From Pelagerythrobacter sp041912895 (GTDB lineage: Bacteria > Pseudomonadota > Alphaproteobacteria > Sphingomonadales > Sphingomonadaceae): 64,000 nucleotides of DNA. The translations under genes and the position numbers were made by a program. The notes below the pieces were generated by a model. It had not been told where the DNA came from. It saw nothing but the letters and a program-made list of their open reading frames with translations, and made no database searches. Each line of letters starts with the position of its first letter. Within the stretch, counting starts at the first letter, position 1. Of this stretch, positions 26,356-35,836 are shown in pieces. The stretch covers positions 186,001 through 250,000 of the forward strand of contig NZ_JAYSGI010000002.1 in assembly GCF_041912895.1 (NCBI RefSeq), read 5' to 3'.

Positions 26356-26646
26356 TTTTTTGTTTGCGCCTCAAGCGCCGGCGGGGCCATCCGGCCCCTT
26401 GGCTATCCTCGGGCCTCACAGCCCTGCGGGCGCGCGTTCGCGCTTGCGGTCGGCTGGTCGCCGACCGGACCTTTCCAAGCCATGGCTGTCAGGCACCGGA
26501 ACATTCCTGGACCAAGCTGTCGGGCGAAATTCCGGTCCGCGACCAGCGGACCGCAAGGCCGAACGGCCGCCCGCAGGCGCCCCGTAGCGTAGCGGAGGGA
26601 ATAGCGCCGAGGACGAACGCGCGGATGCGCGCTCGAAAAACAAAAA
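26356..26646 (+). repeat. structured inverted-arm repeat, copy A
   Basis: A 291-bp intergenic element between a bPH2 gene and tRNA-Thr, homologous to the reverse complement of 35837-36080. It begins TTTTTTGTTTGCGC and ends GAAAAACAAAAA, so the termini are inverted. The body consists of two inverted arms. Each arm reads outside-in: a hairpin with loop ATCC (GGGGCC/GGCCCC on the left, CGCGC/GCGCG on the right), CCTCGG, CCTGCGGGCG, a small GTTC-loop hairpin, TTGCGGTC and a TGGTC-loop hairpin. The centre contains CCAAGCCATGGC. About 40 central bases are absent from copy B. No coding function; part of a 397-bp stretch (26274-26670) that holds no gene. Confidence 0.85.
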
Positions 26647-26670
26647 CCACATTCCTGCCTGCGGCAGGAA

Positions 26671-26745
26671 TGGTGCTGCTGGGGAGGATTGAACTCCCGA
26701 CCTCACCCTTACCAAGGGTGCGCTCTACCACTGAGCTACAGCAGC
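26671..26745 (-). tRNA. tRNA-Thr (anticodon GGT)
   Basis: A 75-base tRNA on the minus strand. The acceptor stem GCTGCTG pairs with CAGCAGC, followed by discriminator A and an encoded CCA. The D arm (GCTCAGTGGTAGAGC), anticodon arm (CACCC, loop TTGGTAA, GGGTG) and T arm (GGGAGTTCAATCCTCCC) are intact. Its 3' end lies 24 bases from repeat copy A. Confidence 0.97.
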
Positions 26746-26832
26746 CGGAGAAGCGGGCGCGCTATTGTCGCGGCCCCGGGCAATGTCAAGCCAAGCTTGA
26801 GCCTTCGCGCCGATAAGGGCAAGGCGTTGCGC

Positions 26833-26985
26833 ATGGGTGAAGACGCGAACAACAAAATGTCGCGCGAAGAGCGGCTCGCGGCGCGGCTGCGCGAGAACCT
26901 GCGGCGGCGCAAGGCGCGGTCTCGCGGGATGCGCGCGGGCGAATCGGGCGACAGCGGGCTTTCCAAGCCGGACGCGAAAAGCTAA
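26833..26985 (+). CDS. small basic conserved-type protein
   Basis: A 50-residue protein rich in arginine and lysine (MSREERLAARLRENLRRRKA). The sequence predicts a single amphipathic helix. I recall similar short proteins with an EERLAxRLRxNLRRRK core in sphingomonads, often annotated as hypothetical. The context is a gap between tRNA-Thr and gpmA, same strand as the gpmA operon, 36 bases upstream. No function can be assigned. Confidence 0.65.
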   Translation: MGEDANNKMSREERLAARLRENLRRRKARSRGMRAGESGDSGLSKPDAKS

Positions 26986-27021
26986 CCGCACTCGCTCTTC
27001 GAACGAGAGAGGAGCCGCCCC

Positions 27022-27708
27022 TTGCCCACGCTGATCCTGATCCGCCACGGCCAGAGCCAGTGGAATCTGGAAAACCGCTTCACCGGCTGGTGGGACGTCG
27101 ACCTGACCGACAAGGGCACCGCCGAGGCGAACGCGGCGGGCGAGTTGCTGGCGGAAAAGGGCGTGCTGCCGACGCGCGCGTTCACCTCGTTCCAGACCCG
27201 TGCGATCAAGACGCTGCACCTCGCGCTCGAGGCCTGCGGGCGGCTGTGGATCCCCGAGGTCAAGGACTGGCGGCTGAACGAACGGCACTATGGCGGGCTG
27301 ACCGGGCTCGACAAGCAGGAGACGCGCGACAAGCACGGCGACGAGCAGGTCCATGTGTGGCGCCGCAGCTTCGACACCCCGCCGCCGGTGATGGACGCGG
27401 GCAGCGAATACGATCTGTCCGCCGATCCGCGCTACGCCGGGATCGACGTGCCCGAGGCCGAGAGCCTCAAGCTCACCATCGAGCGCGTGCTGCCCTATTG
27501 GGAAAGCGAGATCCTGCCCGTGCTGGCGAGCGGGGAGACGGTGATCGTCTCTGCCCACGGCAACAGCTTGCGCGCGCTGGTCAAGCACCTGTCGAACATC
27601 TCGGACGAGGACATCACCGGGCTGGAAATCCCCACCGGACAGCCGATCGTCTACGAGTTCGGCAGCGACATGGCGCGGGGCGAGCGGCAGTATCTGAAGG
27701 ACCGCTGA
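27022..27708 (+). CDS. gpmA: 2,3-bisphosphoglycerate-dependent phosphoglycerate mutase
   Basis: A 228-residue cofactor-dependent phosphoglycerate mutase, interconverting 3- and 2-phosphoglycerate in glycolysis. It shows the phosphohistidine motif LIRHGQSQWNLENRFTGW, then NERHYGGLTGLDK and the second catalytic histidine in VSAHGNSLRAL. The start is TTG at 27022 with GGAG 8 bases upstream, and no better in-frame start exists before the conserved N-terminus. It leads a tight six-gene series with purE, purK, folA, a dipeptidase and ribF. Confidence 0.96.
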   Translation: MPTLILIRHGQSQWNLENRFTGWWDVDLTDKGTAEANAAGELLAEKGVLPTRAFTSFQTRAIKTLHLALEACGRLWIPEVKDWRLNERHYGGLTGLDKQETRDKHGDEQVHVWRRSFDTPPPVMDAGSEYDLSADPRYAGIDVPEAESLKLTIERVLPYWESEILPVLASGETVIVSAHGNSLRALVKHLSNISDEDITGLEIPTGQPIVYEFGSDMARGERQYLKDR

Positions 27709-27709
27709 G

Positions 27710-28203
<494 letters not shown>

Positions 28204-28207
<4 letters not shown>

Positions 28208-29259
28208 TCGCACCGGGCGGAACGATAGGCATTCTCGGCGGCGGGCAGCTCGGCCGGATGATCGCCATGGCGGCGGCACAGATGGGCTATCGCTGCCACG
28301 TCTATGCGCCCGATCGCGAGAGCGTGGCGGCCGAGGTCAGCGCCGCCTTCACCTGCGCGCCGTGGACCGACGAGGCCGCGCTCAGCGATTTCGCCGCCGC
28401 GTGCGACGTGGTGACGTGGGAATTCGAGAACGTGCCGGTCGGCCCGCTTTCCGCGATCGAGCCGCTGCTCGCGCCCCACCCGCGCGCGCTGGAAACCGCG
28501 CAGGACCGGCTGAGCGAGAAGCGCTTCGTCGAAAGCCTCGGCGGCACGCCCGCCGCCTATGCGCCGGTCGATACGGCGGAGGAACTGGCGGAAGCGATCG
28601 ACCGGATCGGCGCGCCCGGCATCCTCAAGACCCGGCGCGACGGCTACGACGGCAAGGGCCAGTGGCGCATCGGCTCCGCGCGCGACGCCGAGGCGATTCG
28701 CCTGCCGCAAGCGCCGACGATCTACGAAGGGTTCGTGGAGTTCGCGGCCGAATTCTCCGTCATCCTCGTGCGCGGGCGCGATGGCGAGGTACGCTTCTGG
28801 GACAGCGCGGAGAACGCGCATGTCGGCGGCGTGCTCGCCACCTCGACCCTGCCGCCGGGCGACACCGTCACCGCGCAGGTGCCCGCCGCGCGCGAACTGG
28901 CGGCGAAAGTGGCCGGGGCGCTGGGATATGTCGGGGTGATGACCTGCGAGTTCTTCGCCACGGCGGAAGGCCCGGTGTTCAACGAGATGGCCCCGCGCGT
29001 CCACAATTCCGGGCACTGGACGATCGAGGGTGCGGCGACGAGCCAGTTCGAGAACCACGTGCGCGCGATCTGCGGTCTGCCGCTGGGCGACACCGCCACG
29101 ATCGCCGCGCAGGTCGTGATGTCCAACCTGATCGGCGAGGACGCCGCGAGCGCGCACGAATGCCTCGCCGATCCGGGCGCGCACCTCCACCTCTACGGCA
29201 AGCGCCAGGCGCGCGACGGGCGCAAGATGGGGCATGTGACGCGGATCGCGGCGCGGTGA
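28204..29259 (+). CDS. purK: 5-(carboxyamino)imidazole ribonucleotide synthase
   Basis: A 351-residue ATP-grasp enzyme that makes N5-CAIR from AIR, bicarbonate and ATP. The N-terminal GILGGGQLGRMIAMAA, the ATP-grasp elements LKTRRDGYDGKGQ and YEGFVEFAAEFSVI, and the metal/substrate loop FNEMAPRVHNSGHWTIE are visible. It is translationally coupled to purE; folA follows after 7 bases. Confidence 0.97.
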
Positions 29260-29266
29260 GGGGGCG

Positions 29267-29761
29267 GTGAAATCCACGCGTCCCGGCCTGTTCGCGGTCT
29301 ACGCCCGCGCCGCCAACGGCACGATCGGCGATGCGGGCGCGCTGCCGTGGCATATCCCGGCGGACCTCAGGCGGTTCAAGGCGCTGACCATGGACAAGCC
29401 GCTGATCATGGGCCGCAAGACGTTCGAGAGCCTGCCGGGCCTGCTCCCTGGCCGCCGCCATATCGTGCTGACGCGGGATACCGGCTGGGCGGTCGATGGC
29501 GCACAGCCCGCGCATTCGCCGGAGGACGCGCTGGCGCTGGCGGGAGACGGTGAGATCGCGGTGATCGGCGGCGCGGCGGTGTTCGCGGCGCTGCTGCCGC
29601 TGGCCGAACGCGTCGAGCTGACCGAGATCCACGCCGACTATCCCGGCGACGTGGCGATGGCGCCGCTCGGGCGGGAATGGCGCGAGACCGCGCGCGAGGC
29701 GCATCCGGCGGCGGGGCCGCTGCCCGCGTACGATTTCGTGACGCTGGAGCGCGCGGGATGA
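29267..29761 (+). CDS. folA: dihydrofolate reductase
   Basis: A 164-residue DHFR, reducing dihydrofolate to tetrahydrofolate with NADPH. It shows ARAANGTIGDAGALPWHIPADLRRFK (loop and substrate aspartate), IMGRKTFESLPG, and VIGGAAVF. The start is GTG at 29267 after a GGGGG run. thyA is not adjacent. The stop overlaps the dipeptidase start (ATGA). Confidence 0.96.
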   Translation: MKSTRPGLFAVYARAANGTIGDAGALPWHIPADLRRFKALTMDKPLIMGRKTFESLPGLLPGRRHIVLTRDTGWAVDGAQPAHSPEDALALAGDGEIAVIGGAAVFAALLPLAERVELTEIHADYPGDVAMAPLGREWRETAREAHPAAGPLPAYDFVTLERAG

Positions 29762-30939
29762 AGCGTCGGATCGCCTTGGGCGCACTGGCGCTGGTGGTGC
29801 TCGCGGCGGCGGCGTTCTTCGCCTTCGCGCCCGGCGTGGTCGAGCGCGGGATGAACACGATCGACGGCAAGCCGCTGATCGCGGTGTCAGGCGAGGCGCG
29901 CGCGCTGCACTACACGCTCGCGATCGTGGACCTGCATTCGGACACGCTGCTGTGGGACCGCGACCTGCTGGACCGCGCGGATCGCGGGCACGAGGATCTG
30001 CCGCGCATGCAGGACGGCAACGTCGCGCTGCAGGTCTTCTCCAGCGTCAGCAAGACGCCCAAGGGCCAGAATTACGAAGCGAACGGCGCCGACAGCGACA
30101 ATATCACCGCGCTCGTGATCGCGCAGCTTCAGCCGCCGCGCACCTGGACCTCGCTGCTCCAGCGCTCGCTCTATCACGGCGAGAAGCTCGATCGCGCGGT
30201 GGCGGCGTCGGACGGGCGGCTGGTCAAGGTCGCGCAGCCCGGCGACCTGGCGGGCCTGATCGCGGCGCGGCAGGGCGGCAGCGGCCCGGTCGGCGCGCTG
30301 CTGAGCATCGAGGGCCTGCAAAACCTCGAGCGCGATCTCGGCAATCTCGACACGCTCCACGCCGCCGGTTTCCGCATGGCGGGGCTGACGCATTTCTTCG
30401 ACAACGATCTCGCCGGGTCGATGCACGGCATCGAGAAAGGCGGGCTGACCGCCAAGGGCCGCGCGGCGGTGCGCCGGATGGAGGAACTCGGCATGATCGT
30501 GGACGTGGCCCATTGCAGCCACGCCTGCGTCGCCGACATCATCGCGATGGCGCGCCGCCCGGTCGTCTCCAGCCATGGCGGGGTGCAGGCGACCTGCAAG
30601 GTCAACCGCAACCTGACCGACGACGAAATCCGCGGCGTCGCGCGCACCGGCGGGGTGATCGGCGTCGGTTACTGGGATGCGGCGATCTGCAACACCTCGC
30701 CCCGCGCCGCCGCCCGCGCGATGAAGCATGTGCGCGATCTCGTGGGCATCGAACACGTCGCGCTGGGCAGCGACTACGATGGCGCGACCACGGTGCGCTT
30801 CGACGCCAGCCAGCTGGTGCAGGTGACGCAGGCGCTGCTCGACGAAGGGTTCACGCCCGCCGAAGTGCGCGCGGCGATGGGCGGCAACGCGCTGCGGGTG
30901 CTACGCCAAGGGATCGCCCCCCAAGAGCCTGCACGATGA
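29758..30939 (+). CDS. membrane dipeptidase (peptidase M19)
   Basis: A 393-residue renal-dipeptidase family zinc hydrolase. An N-terminal hydrophobic anchor or signal (residues 5-28) puts the catalytic domain in the periplasm. Metal ligands fall in DLHSDT, the glutamate of LSIEGLQNL, DVAHCSH and VSSHGGVQ. The family cleaves dipeptides, often with D-residues at the C-terminal position, so turnover of cell-wall or extracellular dipeptides is possible. It is coupled by ATGA overlaps to folA upstream and ribF downstream. The final 20 residues are proline- and alanine-rich. Confidence 0.93.
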   Translation: MKRRIALGALALVVLAAAAFFAFAPGVVERGMNTIDGKPLIAVSGEARALHYTLAIVDLHSDTLLWDRDLLDRADRGHEDLPRMQDGNVALQVFSSVSKTPKGQNYEANGADSDNITALVIAQLQPPRTWTSLLQRSLYHGEKLDRAVAASDGRLVKVAQPGDLAGLIAARQGGSGPVGALLSIEGLQNLERDLGNLDTLHAAGFRMAGLTHFFDNDLAGSMHGIEKGGLTAKGRAAVRRMEELGMIVDVAHCSHACVADIIAMARRPVVSSHGGVQATCKVNRNLTDDEIRGVARTGGVIGVGYWDAAICNTSPRAAARAMKHVRDLVGIEHVALGSDYDGATTVRFDASQLVQVTQALLDEGFTPAEVRAAMGGNALRVLRQGIAPQEPAR

Positions 30940-31871
30940 GGTGGCTCGACCATCGCGAGCCGATCCCCGAGAGCTTGCGTGGCGCGGTGATCGCGCTGGG
31001 CAATTTCGACGGGTTCCACCTCGGCCATCAGGCGGTCGCGCGCGAGGCGATCGAATGGGCGCGCGCCGAGGGGCGCCCGGCGATCATCGCCACCTTCGAC
31101 CCGCACCCGGTGCGCCTGTTCCAGCCCGATGCGCCGCCGTTCCGGCTGACCACGCTGGAACAGCGGCAGGAACTCTACCTCGCCGCCGGGGCGACCGCGA
31201 TGCTGGTGTTCCACTTCGACGCCGCACTGGCGGGCACCAGCGCGGAGGATTTCGTGCGCGTGTTGCTGGCCGAACGGCTCGGCGCGGCGGGCGTGGTGAC
31301 GGGAGAGGATTTCACCTTCGGCAAGGGCCGCGCGGGCAACCGCGCCCGGCTGGAGCAACTCGGGCGCGAGGCGGGGATCGCCGCGCGCGCGGTGGCGCCG
31401 GTGATGGACAACGGCGCGCCGGTCTCCTCCAGCCGCGTGCGCGACGCCTTGCGCGAAGGCGATCCGCAAGAGGCCGCGCGCCTGCTGACCCGGCCCTTCG
31501 CGATCCGCGGCGTGGTCGAGCACGGCGACAAGCGCGGGCGCGACATCGGCTATCCCACCGCCAACCTCGCGATCGAGCACTACCTGCGCCCGAAGTTCGG
31601 GGTTTACGCGGTGACGGGCCGCCTGCTGGCGACGGGCGAGGAATTGCAGGGCGCGGCCAACATCGGCGTGCGCCCGCAGTTCCAGCCGCCCAAGGAACTG
31701 CTCGAGCCTTACTTCTTCGATTTTTCCGGCGATCTCTACGGGCAGGAGATCGAGGTCTCGTTCCACCATTTTCTGCGGCCCGAAGCGAAGTTTGATTCGC
31801 TCGATGCACTGGTCGCGCAGATCGACGCGGACTGCGAGCGGGCGCGGGCGTTGCTGGCGGGTGCGGGATAG
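30936..31871 (+). CDS. ribF: riboflavin kinase / FAD synthetase
   Basis: A 311-residue bifunctional enzyme making FMN and FAD. The N-terminal nucleotidyltransferase domain has GNFDGFHLGHQAV, FDPHPVRLF and FTFGKGRAGN; SSSRVRDAL follows; the C-terminal flavokinase domain (from about residue 185) has GVVEHGDKRGRDIGYPTANL and GAANIGVRPQF. Length is normal. It ends the gpmA-purE-purK-folA-dipeptidase-ribF series; 49 bases separate it from ileS, an order (ribF-ileS-lspA) found in many proteobacteria. Confidence 0.97.
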   Translation: MRWLDHREPIPESLRGAVIALGNFDGFHLGHQAVAREAIEWARAEGRPAIIATFDPHPVRLFQPDAPPFRLTTLEQRQELYLAAGATAMLVFHFDAALAGTSAEDFVRVLLAERLGAAGVVTGEDFTFGKGRAGNRARLEQLGREAGIAARAVAPVMDNGAPVSSSRVRDALREGDPQEAARLLTRPFAIRGVVEHGDKRGRDIGYPTANLAIEHYLRPKFGVYAVTGRLLATGEELQGAANIGVRPQFQPPKELLEPYFFDFSGDLYGQEIEVSFHHFLRPEAKFDSLDALVAQIDADCERARALLAGAG

Positions 31872-31920
31872 AACCTAATACTTTCCTCGCTGCCCGCTTT
31901 CCTCTAGCGGCGCTGGTTCC

Positions 31921-34887
31921 ATGACCGACACCCCGAAACCCCAGCGCGATTACAAGGACACGGTCTTCCTGCCGAAGACCGATTTTCCGATGAAGGCCGG
32001 CCTGCCGCAGAAGGAGCCGGGCATCCTCGCGCGCTGGGAAGGCGAAGGGCTTTACGCCAAGCTGCGTGAAGAGCGTGCCGGGCGCGAAAAGTTCATCCTC
32101 CACGATGGCCCGCCCTACGCCAATGGCGACATGCACATCGGCCACGCGCTGAACCACGTGCTCAAAGACATGGTCGTGCGCACGCAGACGCTGCTGGGCA
32201 AGGATGCGCCCTATGTGCCCGGATGGGACTGCCACGGGTTGCCGATCGAGTGGAAGGTCGAGGAACAGTACCGCAAGAAGAAGCTCAACAAGGACGAGGT
32301 GCCCCCGGCCGAGTTCCGCGCCGAATGCCGCGCCTACGCGCAGAACTGGGTCGACGTGCAGCGCGAACAGCTGAAGCGGCTCGGCATCAACGGCGACTGG
32401 GACAATCCTTACCTGACGATGGACTTCGCGGCGGAAGCCACGATCGTGTCCGAACTGCTGAAGTTCGCCGAAGCGGGGAATCTCTACCGCGGTGCCAAGC
32501 CGGTGATGTGGTCGCCCGTGGAGAAGACCGCGCTGGCCGAGGCCGAGGTCGAGTACGAGGACATCGTCTCGACCCAGATCGACGTGGCGTTCGAGATCGT
32601 CGAAAGCCCGATCGAAGAATTGCGTGGCGCGCACGCGGTGATCTGGACGACAACGCCGTGGACGATTCCGGTGAACCAGGCTTTGGCTTATGGGCCGGAT
32701 GTCGAGTATGTTCTGCTTGATGGGCTCGGCTATGTTCAAGCTGGCGCTTACGAAATTGGCCAGCAAATTCCGCCATTCCCCCATGATAAAAACCAACTGC
32801 TAGCTGGTCGAAAAATCTTGGTGGCGGCGGATTTGCTTGATCAGTTCAAGCTTCGGACGCACCTAGTTTCGCGTGAGGTTGGTCGGTGGAAAGGCTCCGA
32901 CCTCGCCGGCACCGTCGCGCGCCACCCGATGCACCACCTCGGCGGGTTCTACGCCGCCCCTCGCCCGTTCTTGCCCGGCGACTTCGTCACCACCGACAGC
33001 GGCACCGGACTGGTCCACATGTCGCCCGACCACGGCGAGGACGATTTCGAGCTGTGCAAGGCCAACGGCCTGACGCCGAAGTTCGCGGTCGAAGCCGACG
33101 GGCGCTACCGCGACGACTGGCTGTGGCTCGGCGGCGAGGACGAGCGGCGCATGTCGGTCATCAACCCCAAGTTCAACGCGCCGGACGGTCCGATCTGTTC
33201 GGACCTGCGCGAAGCCGGGGCGCTGCTGGCCGCCAGCGCGGACTATCAGCATTCCTACCCTCACTCCTGGCGGTCCAAGGCCAAGGTCATCTACCGCTGC
33301 ACCCCGCAGTGGTTCGTGCCGATGGATCAGCCGCTGACCGGGCTCGACGTGAAGACCCCGCCCGAACGCAAGTGGGAAAACGAAGGCGGCGCTCTCGATC
33401 CTTCGGACGAGATGACCGGCGCGCCGCCCACCTTGCGGCAAGCCGCGACCGAGGCGATCGCGGGCACCCGCTTCGTGCCCGCCAAGGGCCGCAACCGGAT
33501 CGGCGCGATGGTGGAAGGGCGGCCCGACTGGGTGCTCAGCCGCCAGCGCGCCTGGGGCGTGCCGATCACGCTGTTCGTCCATCGCAAGACCGGCGAATAC
33601 CTGGTCGACGAGGCGGTCAACGCCCGCATCGTTGCCGCCGTGCACGAAAGCGGCGTCGATGCCTGGACCGATGATGCCGCCGCGGACCTGCTCGGCCCCG
33701 ATTACGATCCGGCCGATTATGAGCGGATCACCGACATCCTCGACGTGTGGTTCGATTCGGGCTGCACGCATGTGTTCGTGCTCGAAAGCGGGCGCTGGCC
33801 CGAACTGCGCTGGCCCGCCGATCTCTACCTCGAAGGGTCGGACCAGCATCGCGGCTGGTTCCAGTCGAGCCTGCTCGAAAGCTGCGCCACGCGCGGCCGC
33901 GCGCCTTACGACGCGGTGCTGACCCACGGCTTCACTATGGCGAGCGACGGGCGCAAGATGTCCAAGTCGCTCGGCAACACGATCGATCCGAACAAGGTGA
34001 TCGAGCAGTACGGCGCGGATATCGTGCGGCTGTGGGCGCTCTCGATCGACTATACCGAGGATCACCGGATCGGTGACGAGATCCTCAAGGGCACCGCCGA
34101 CCAGTATCGCAAGCTGCGCAACACCTTCCGCTACCTGCTCGGCGCGCTCGATGGGTTCGATTACGATGCCGAAGGGGTCGATCCCGCCGAGATGCCCGAG
34201 TTGGAGCGCTACGTGCTCGGCCGGCTCCACGCGCTCGATGCCGAGCTGCAGCAGGCGATCGACGATTTCGACTTCAACGAATACACCCGCGCGCTGGTGG
34301 AATTCGCGAACGAGGACCTGTCGGCCTTCTTCTTCGATATCCGCAAGGACCGGCTCTATTGCGATGGGGCGGACGATCCACGCCGCCGCGCCTATCGCAC
34401 CACGCTCGACGTGCTGTTCCACGCATTGGTGCGCTATGCCGCGCCGGTGCTGGTGTTCACCGCGGAAGAGGCGTGGACCACGCGCTTTCCCGAGCGCGGC
34501 AGCGTGCACCTGCAGGAACTGCATCCTCTGCCCGAGGAATGGGCCGATCCGGCACTGGCCGAACGGTTCGACGGCCTGCGCGCCCTGCGCGAGCGGGTGA
34601 TGGAGGCAATCGAGCCGCTGCGGCGCGACAAGGTGGTGCGGTCCGGGCTCGAGGCGGAGGTCACCGTGCCTGCCGAGGCGGTGCCCGCCGGGTTCACCGA
34701 CGAAGACCTCGCCGAACTGTTCATCACCGCGTCAGTCGCGCGCGGGCAGGGCGCGGGCGTGACCGTGACGCGCACCACCGACCACAAGTGCGGCCGCTGC
34801 TGGCGCCTGCTGCCCGACGTGGCCGAAGACGGCGCGCTGTGCGCGCGCTGCGACGATGTCGTTTCGCAAATGGACGCTGCTGCATGA
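31921..34887 (+). CDS. ileS: isoleucyl-tRNA synthetase
   Basis: A 988-residue class I aminoacyl-tRNA synthetase. The HIGH motif is at about residues 72-75, the editing-domain TTTPWTIPVN near 242, KMSKS at about 679-683, and the C-terminal zinc site (CGRCW and CARC) at about 957-977. It is somewhat longer than the usual 930-960. The extra length falls in the CP1 editing domain, where the protein reads GYVQAGAYEIGQQIPPF and continues through PHDKNQLLAGRK, without counterpart in the E. coli enzyme. That part also has a lower GC content (see the separate entry). lspA overlaps its end (ATGA). Confidence 0.97.
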   Translation: MTDTPKPQRDYKDTVFLPKTDFPMKAGLPQKEPGILARWEGEGLYAKLREERAGREKFILHDGPPYANGDMHIGHALNHVLKDMVVRTQTLLGKDAPYVPGWDCHGLPIEWKVEEQYRKKKLNKDEVPPAEFRAECRAYAQNWVDVQREQLKRLGINGDWDNPYLTMDFAAEATIVSELLKFAEAGNLYRGAKPVMWSPVEKTALAEAEVEYEDIVSTQIDVAFEIVESPIEELRGAHAVIWTTTPWTIPVNQALAYGPDVEYVLLDGLGYVQAGAYEIGQQIPPFPHDKNQLLAGRKILVAADLLDQFKLRTHLVSREVGRWKGSDLAGTVARHPMHHLGGFYAAPRPFLPGDFVTTDSGTGLVHMSPDHGEDDFELCKANGLTPKFAVEADGRYRDDWLWLGGEDERRMSVINPKFNAPDGPICSDLREAGALLAASADYQHSYPHSWRSKAKVIYRCTPQWFVPMDQPLTGLDVKTPPERKWENEGGALDPSDEMTGAPPTLRQAATEAIAGTRFVPAKGRNRIGAMVEGRPDWVLSRQRAWGVPITLFVHRKTGEYLVDEAVNARIVAAVHESGVDAWTDDAAADLLGPDYDPADYERITDILDVWFDSGCTHVFVLESGRWPELRWPADLYLEGSDQHRGWFQSSLLESCATRGRAPYDAVLTHGFTMASDGRKMSKSLGNTIDPNKVIEQYGADIVRLWALSIDYTEDHRIGDEILKGTADQYRKLRNTFRYLLGALDGFDYDAEGVDPAEMPELERYVLGRLHALDAELQQAIDDFDFNEYTRALVEFANEDLSAFFFDIRKDRLYCDGADDPRRRAYRTTLDVLFHALVRYAAPVLVFTAEEAWTTRFPERGSVHLQELHPLPEEWADPALAERFDGLRALRERVMEAIEPLRRDKVVRSGLEAEVTVPAEAVPAGFTDEDLAELFITASVARGQGAGVTVTRTTDHKCGRCWRLLPDVAEDGALCARCDDVVSQMDAAA
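32645..32895 (+). other. AT-richer patch inside ileS
   Basis: Within ileS, bases 32701-32880 have about 51 percent G+C by direct count (91 of 180; one 60-base line is 45 percent), against 67 percent in a line just downstream (33121-33180). Third codon positions switch to A and T (GCT, CTT, GAT, AAA, GGT codons). The patch encodes about residues 242-325, the first part of the editing domain. The reading frame is intact on both sides. This looks like a recombined or inserted segment. Confidence 0.75.
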
Positions 34888-35414
34888 ACAAGGTCATGAA
34901 ATACCGCCTGATCGGCTTCGTCGCGGCGATCGTGCTGTTTTTCGCCGACCAGGCGATGAAGCGCTACGTCACCGAGACGCTGGCGATGCAGCGCGGGGAT
35001 GTGGTCGAACTGCTGCCGTTCTTCGATTTCCGGCTGACCTACAACTTCGGCGTCTCGCTGGGCATGTTCCAAGCCGATTCGATGGAGATGCGCTGGATCC
35101 TCGTGGGCGTGACCAGCCTGATCGCGCTGGTGGTGACGGTGTGGATGCTGCGCGAGAAGCTGCTGGGCGAAATCCTCGGCCTCGCGCTGATCCTCGGCGG
35201 GGCGCTGGGCAACATCAAGGACCGCTACGAATTCGGCTACGTAATCGACTATGCCGACCTGCATTTCGGCGAGTTCCGCCCGTTCCTGATCTTCAACATC
35301 GCCGACGCCGCGATCACCATCGGCGTCGTGATAATCCTTGCCCGCGCGTTCTTCGTGCGCGACAAGGATGCCAATCCCGAACCAGACACGGCGCACGGCG
35401 CCGCGGAGAGCTGA
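34884..35414 (+). CDS. lspA: signal peptidase II
   Basis: A 176-residue inner-membrane aspartyl protease with four membrane helices that cleaves prolipoprotein signal peptides after lipid addition. The conserved elements are FFADQAMKRYV, LTYNFGVSLGMF, GGALGNIKDRY with one catalytic aspartate, and FNIADAAITIG with the other. ATG at 34884 overlaps the ileS stop. A lipoprotein gene follows after one base. Confidence 0.96.
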   Translation: MNKVMKYRLIGFVAAIVLFFADQAMKRYVTETLAMQRGDVVELLPFFDFRLTYNFGVSLGMFQADSMEMRWILVGVTSLIALVVTVWMLREKLLGEILGLALILGGALGNIKDRYEFGYVIDYADLHFGEFRPFLIFNIADAAITIGVVIILARAFFVRDKDANPEPDTAHGAAES

Positions 35415-35415
35415 G

Positions 35416-35832
35416 ATGCGTAAATCGACCACCCTCGCCCTGCTGGCCGGCGCCAGCGCGATGCTCGCGGCATGCGGCAGCAGCGGCGGCATCCTCGGGC
35501 GCGATCGCCCCGACGAATTCGCCGTGCAACGCCAGGCGCCGCTGGTCGTGCCGCCCGATTTCAACCTCGTCCCCCCCGCCCCCGGCGCCCCGCGCCCGAG
35601 CGACGACGCCGCGAGCGAAGAAGCGCTCGGCGTGCTGTTCGGCGGCTCCGCGCCGCGCAGCGAAGTGGAAACCAGCGCGCTCGACCGCGCCGGCACGGCA
35701 GAACCGGGCATCCGCACCGAAGTGGGCGATCCGCAGACCAACACCGTCGCCAAGGGCAGCGTCACCCGCGACATCGTCTCCGCCCCCGAAGGCGACGGCC
35801 AGTTCGCGCAAGCGGTTATCCCGGAAGGATAG
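35416..35832 (+). CDS. DUF3035 lipoprotein (BamF-like)
   Basis: A 138-residue lipoprotein with lipobox MLAACG at about residues 16-21. The body is DUF3035: DRPDEFAVQRQAPLVVPPDF with the PPDF proline motif. In Caulobacter a DUF3035 lipoprotein (BamF) is part of the outer-membrane beta-barrel assembly complex, so a similar role is likely. It is separated from lspA by one base and is the last gene of ileS-lspA-DUF3035. The middle is low-complexity (Pro, Ala, Ser). Repeat copy B begins four bases after the stop. Confidence 0.88.
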   Translation: MRKSTTLALLAGASAMLAACGSSGGILGRDRPDEFAVQRQAPLVVPPDFNLVPPAPGAPRPSDDAASEEALGVLFGGSAPRSEVETSALDRAGTAEPGIRTEVGDPQTNTVAKGSVTRDIVSAPEGDGQFAQAVIPEG

Positions 35833-35836
35833 CCGC

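Noticed and set aside
26274..27000. Genomic island or attachment site at tRNA-Thr
   Set aside because: No integrase, no partial tRNA copy, and flanking genes are ordinary core genes; the structured repeat explains the gap.
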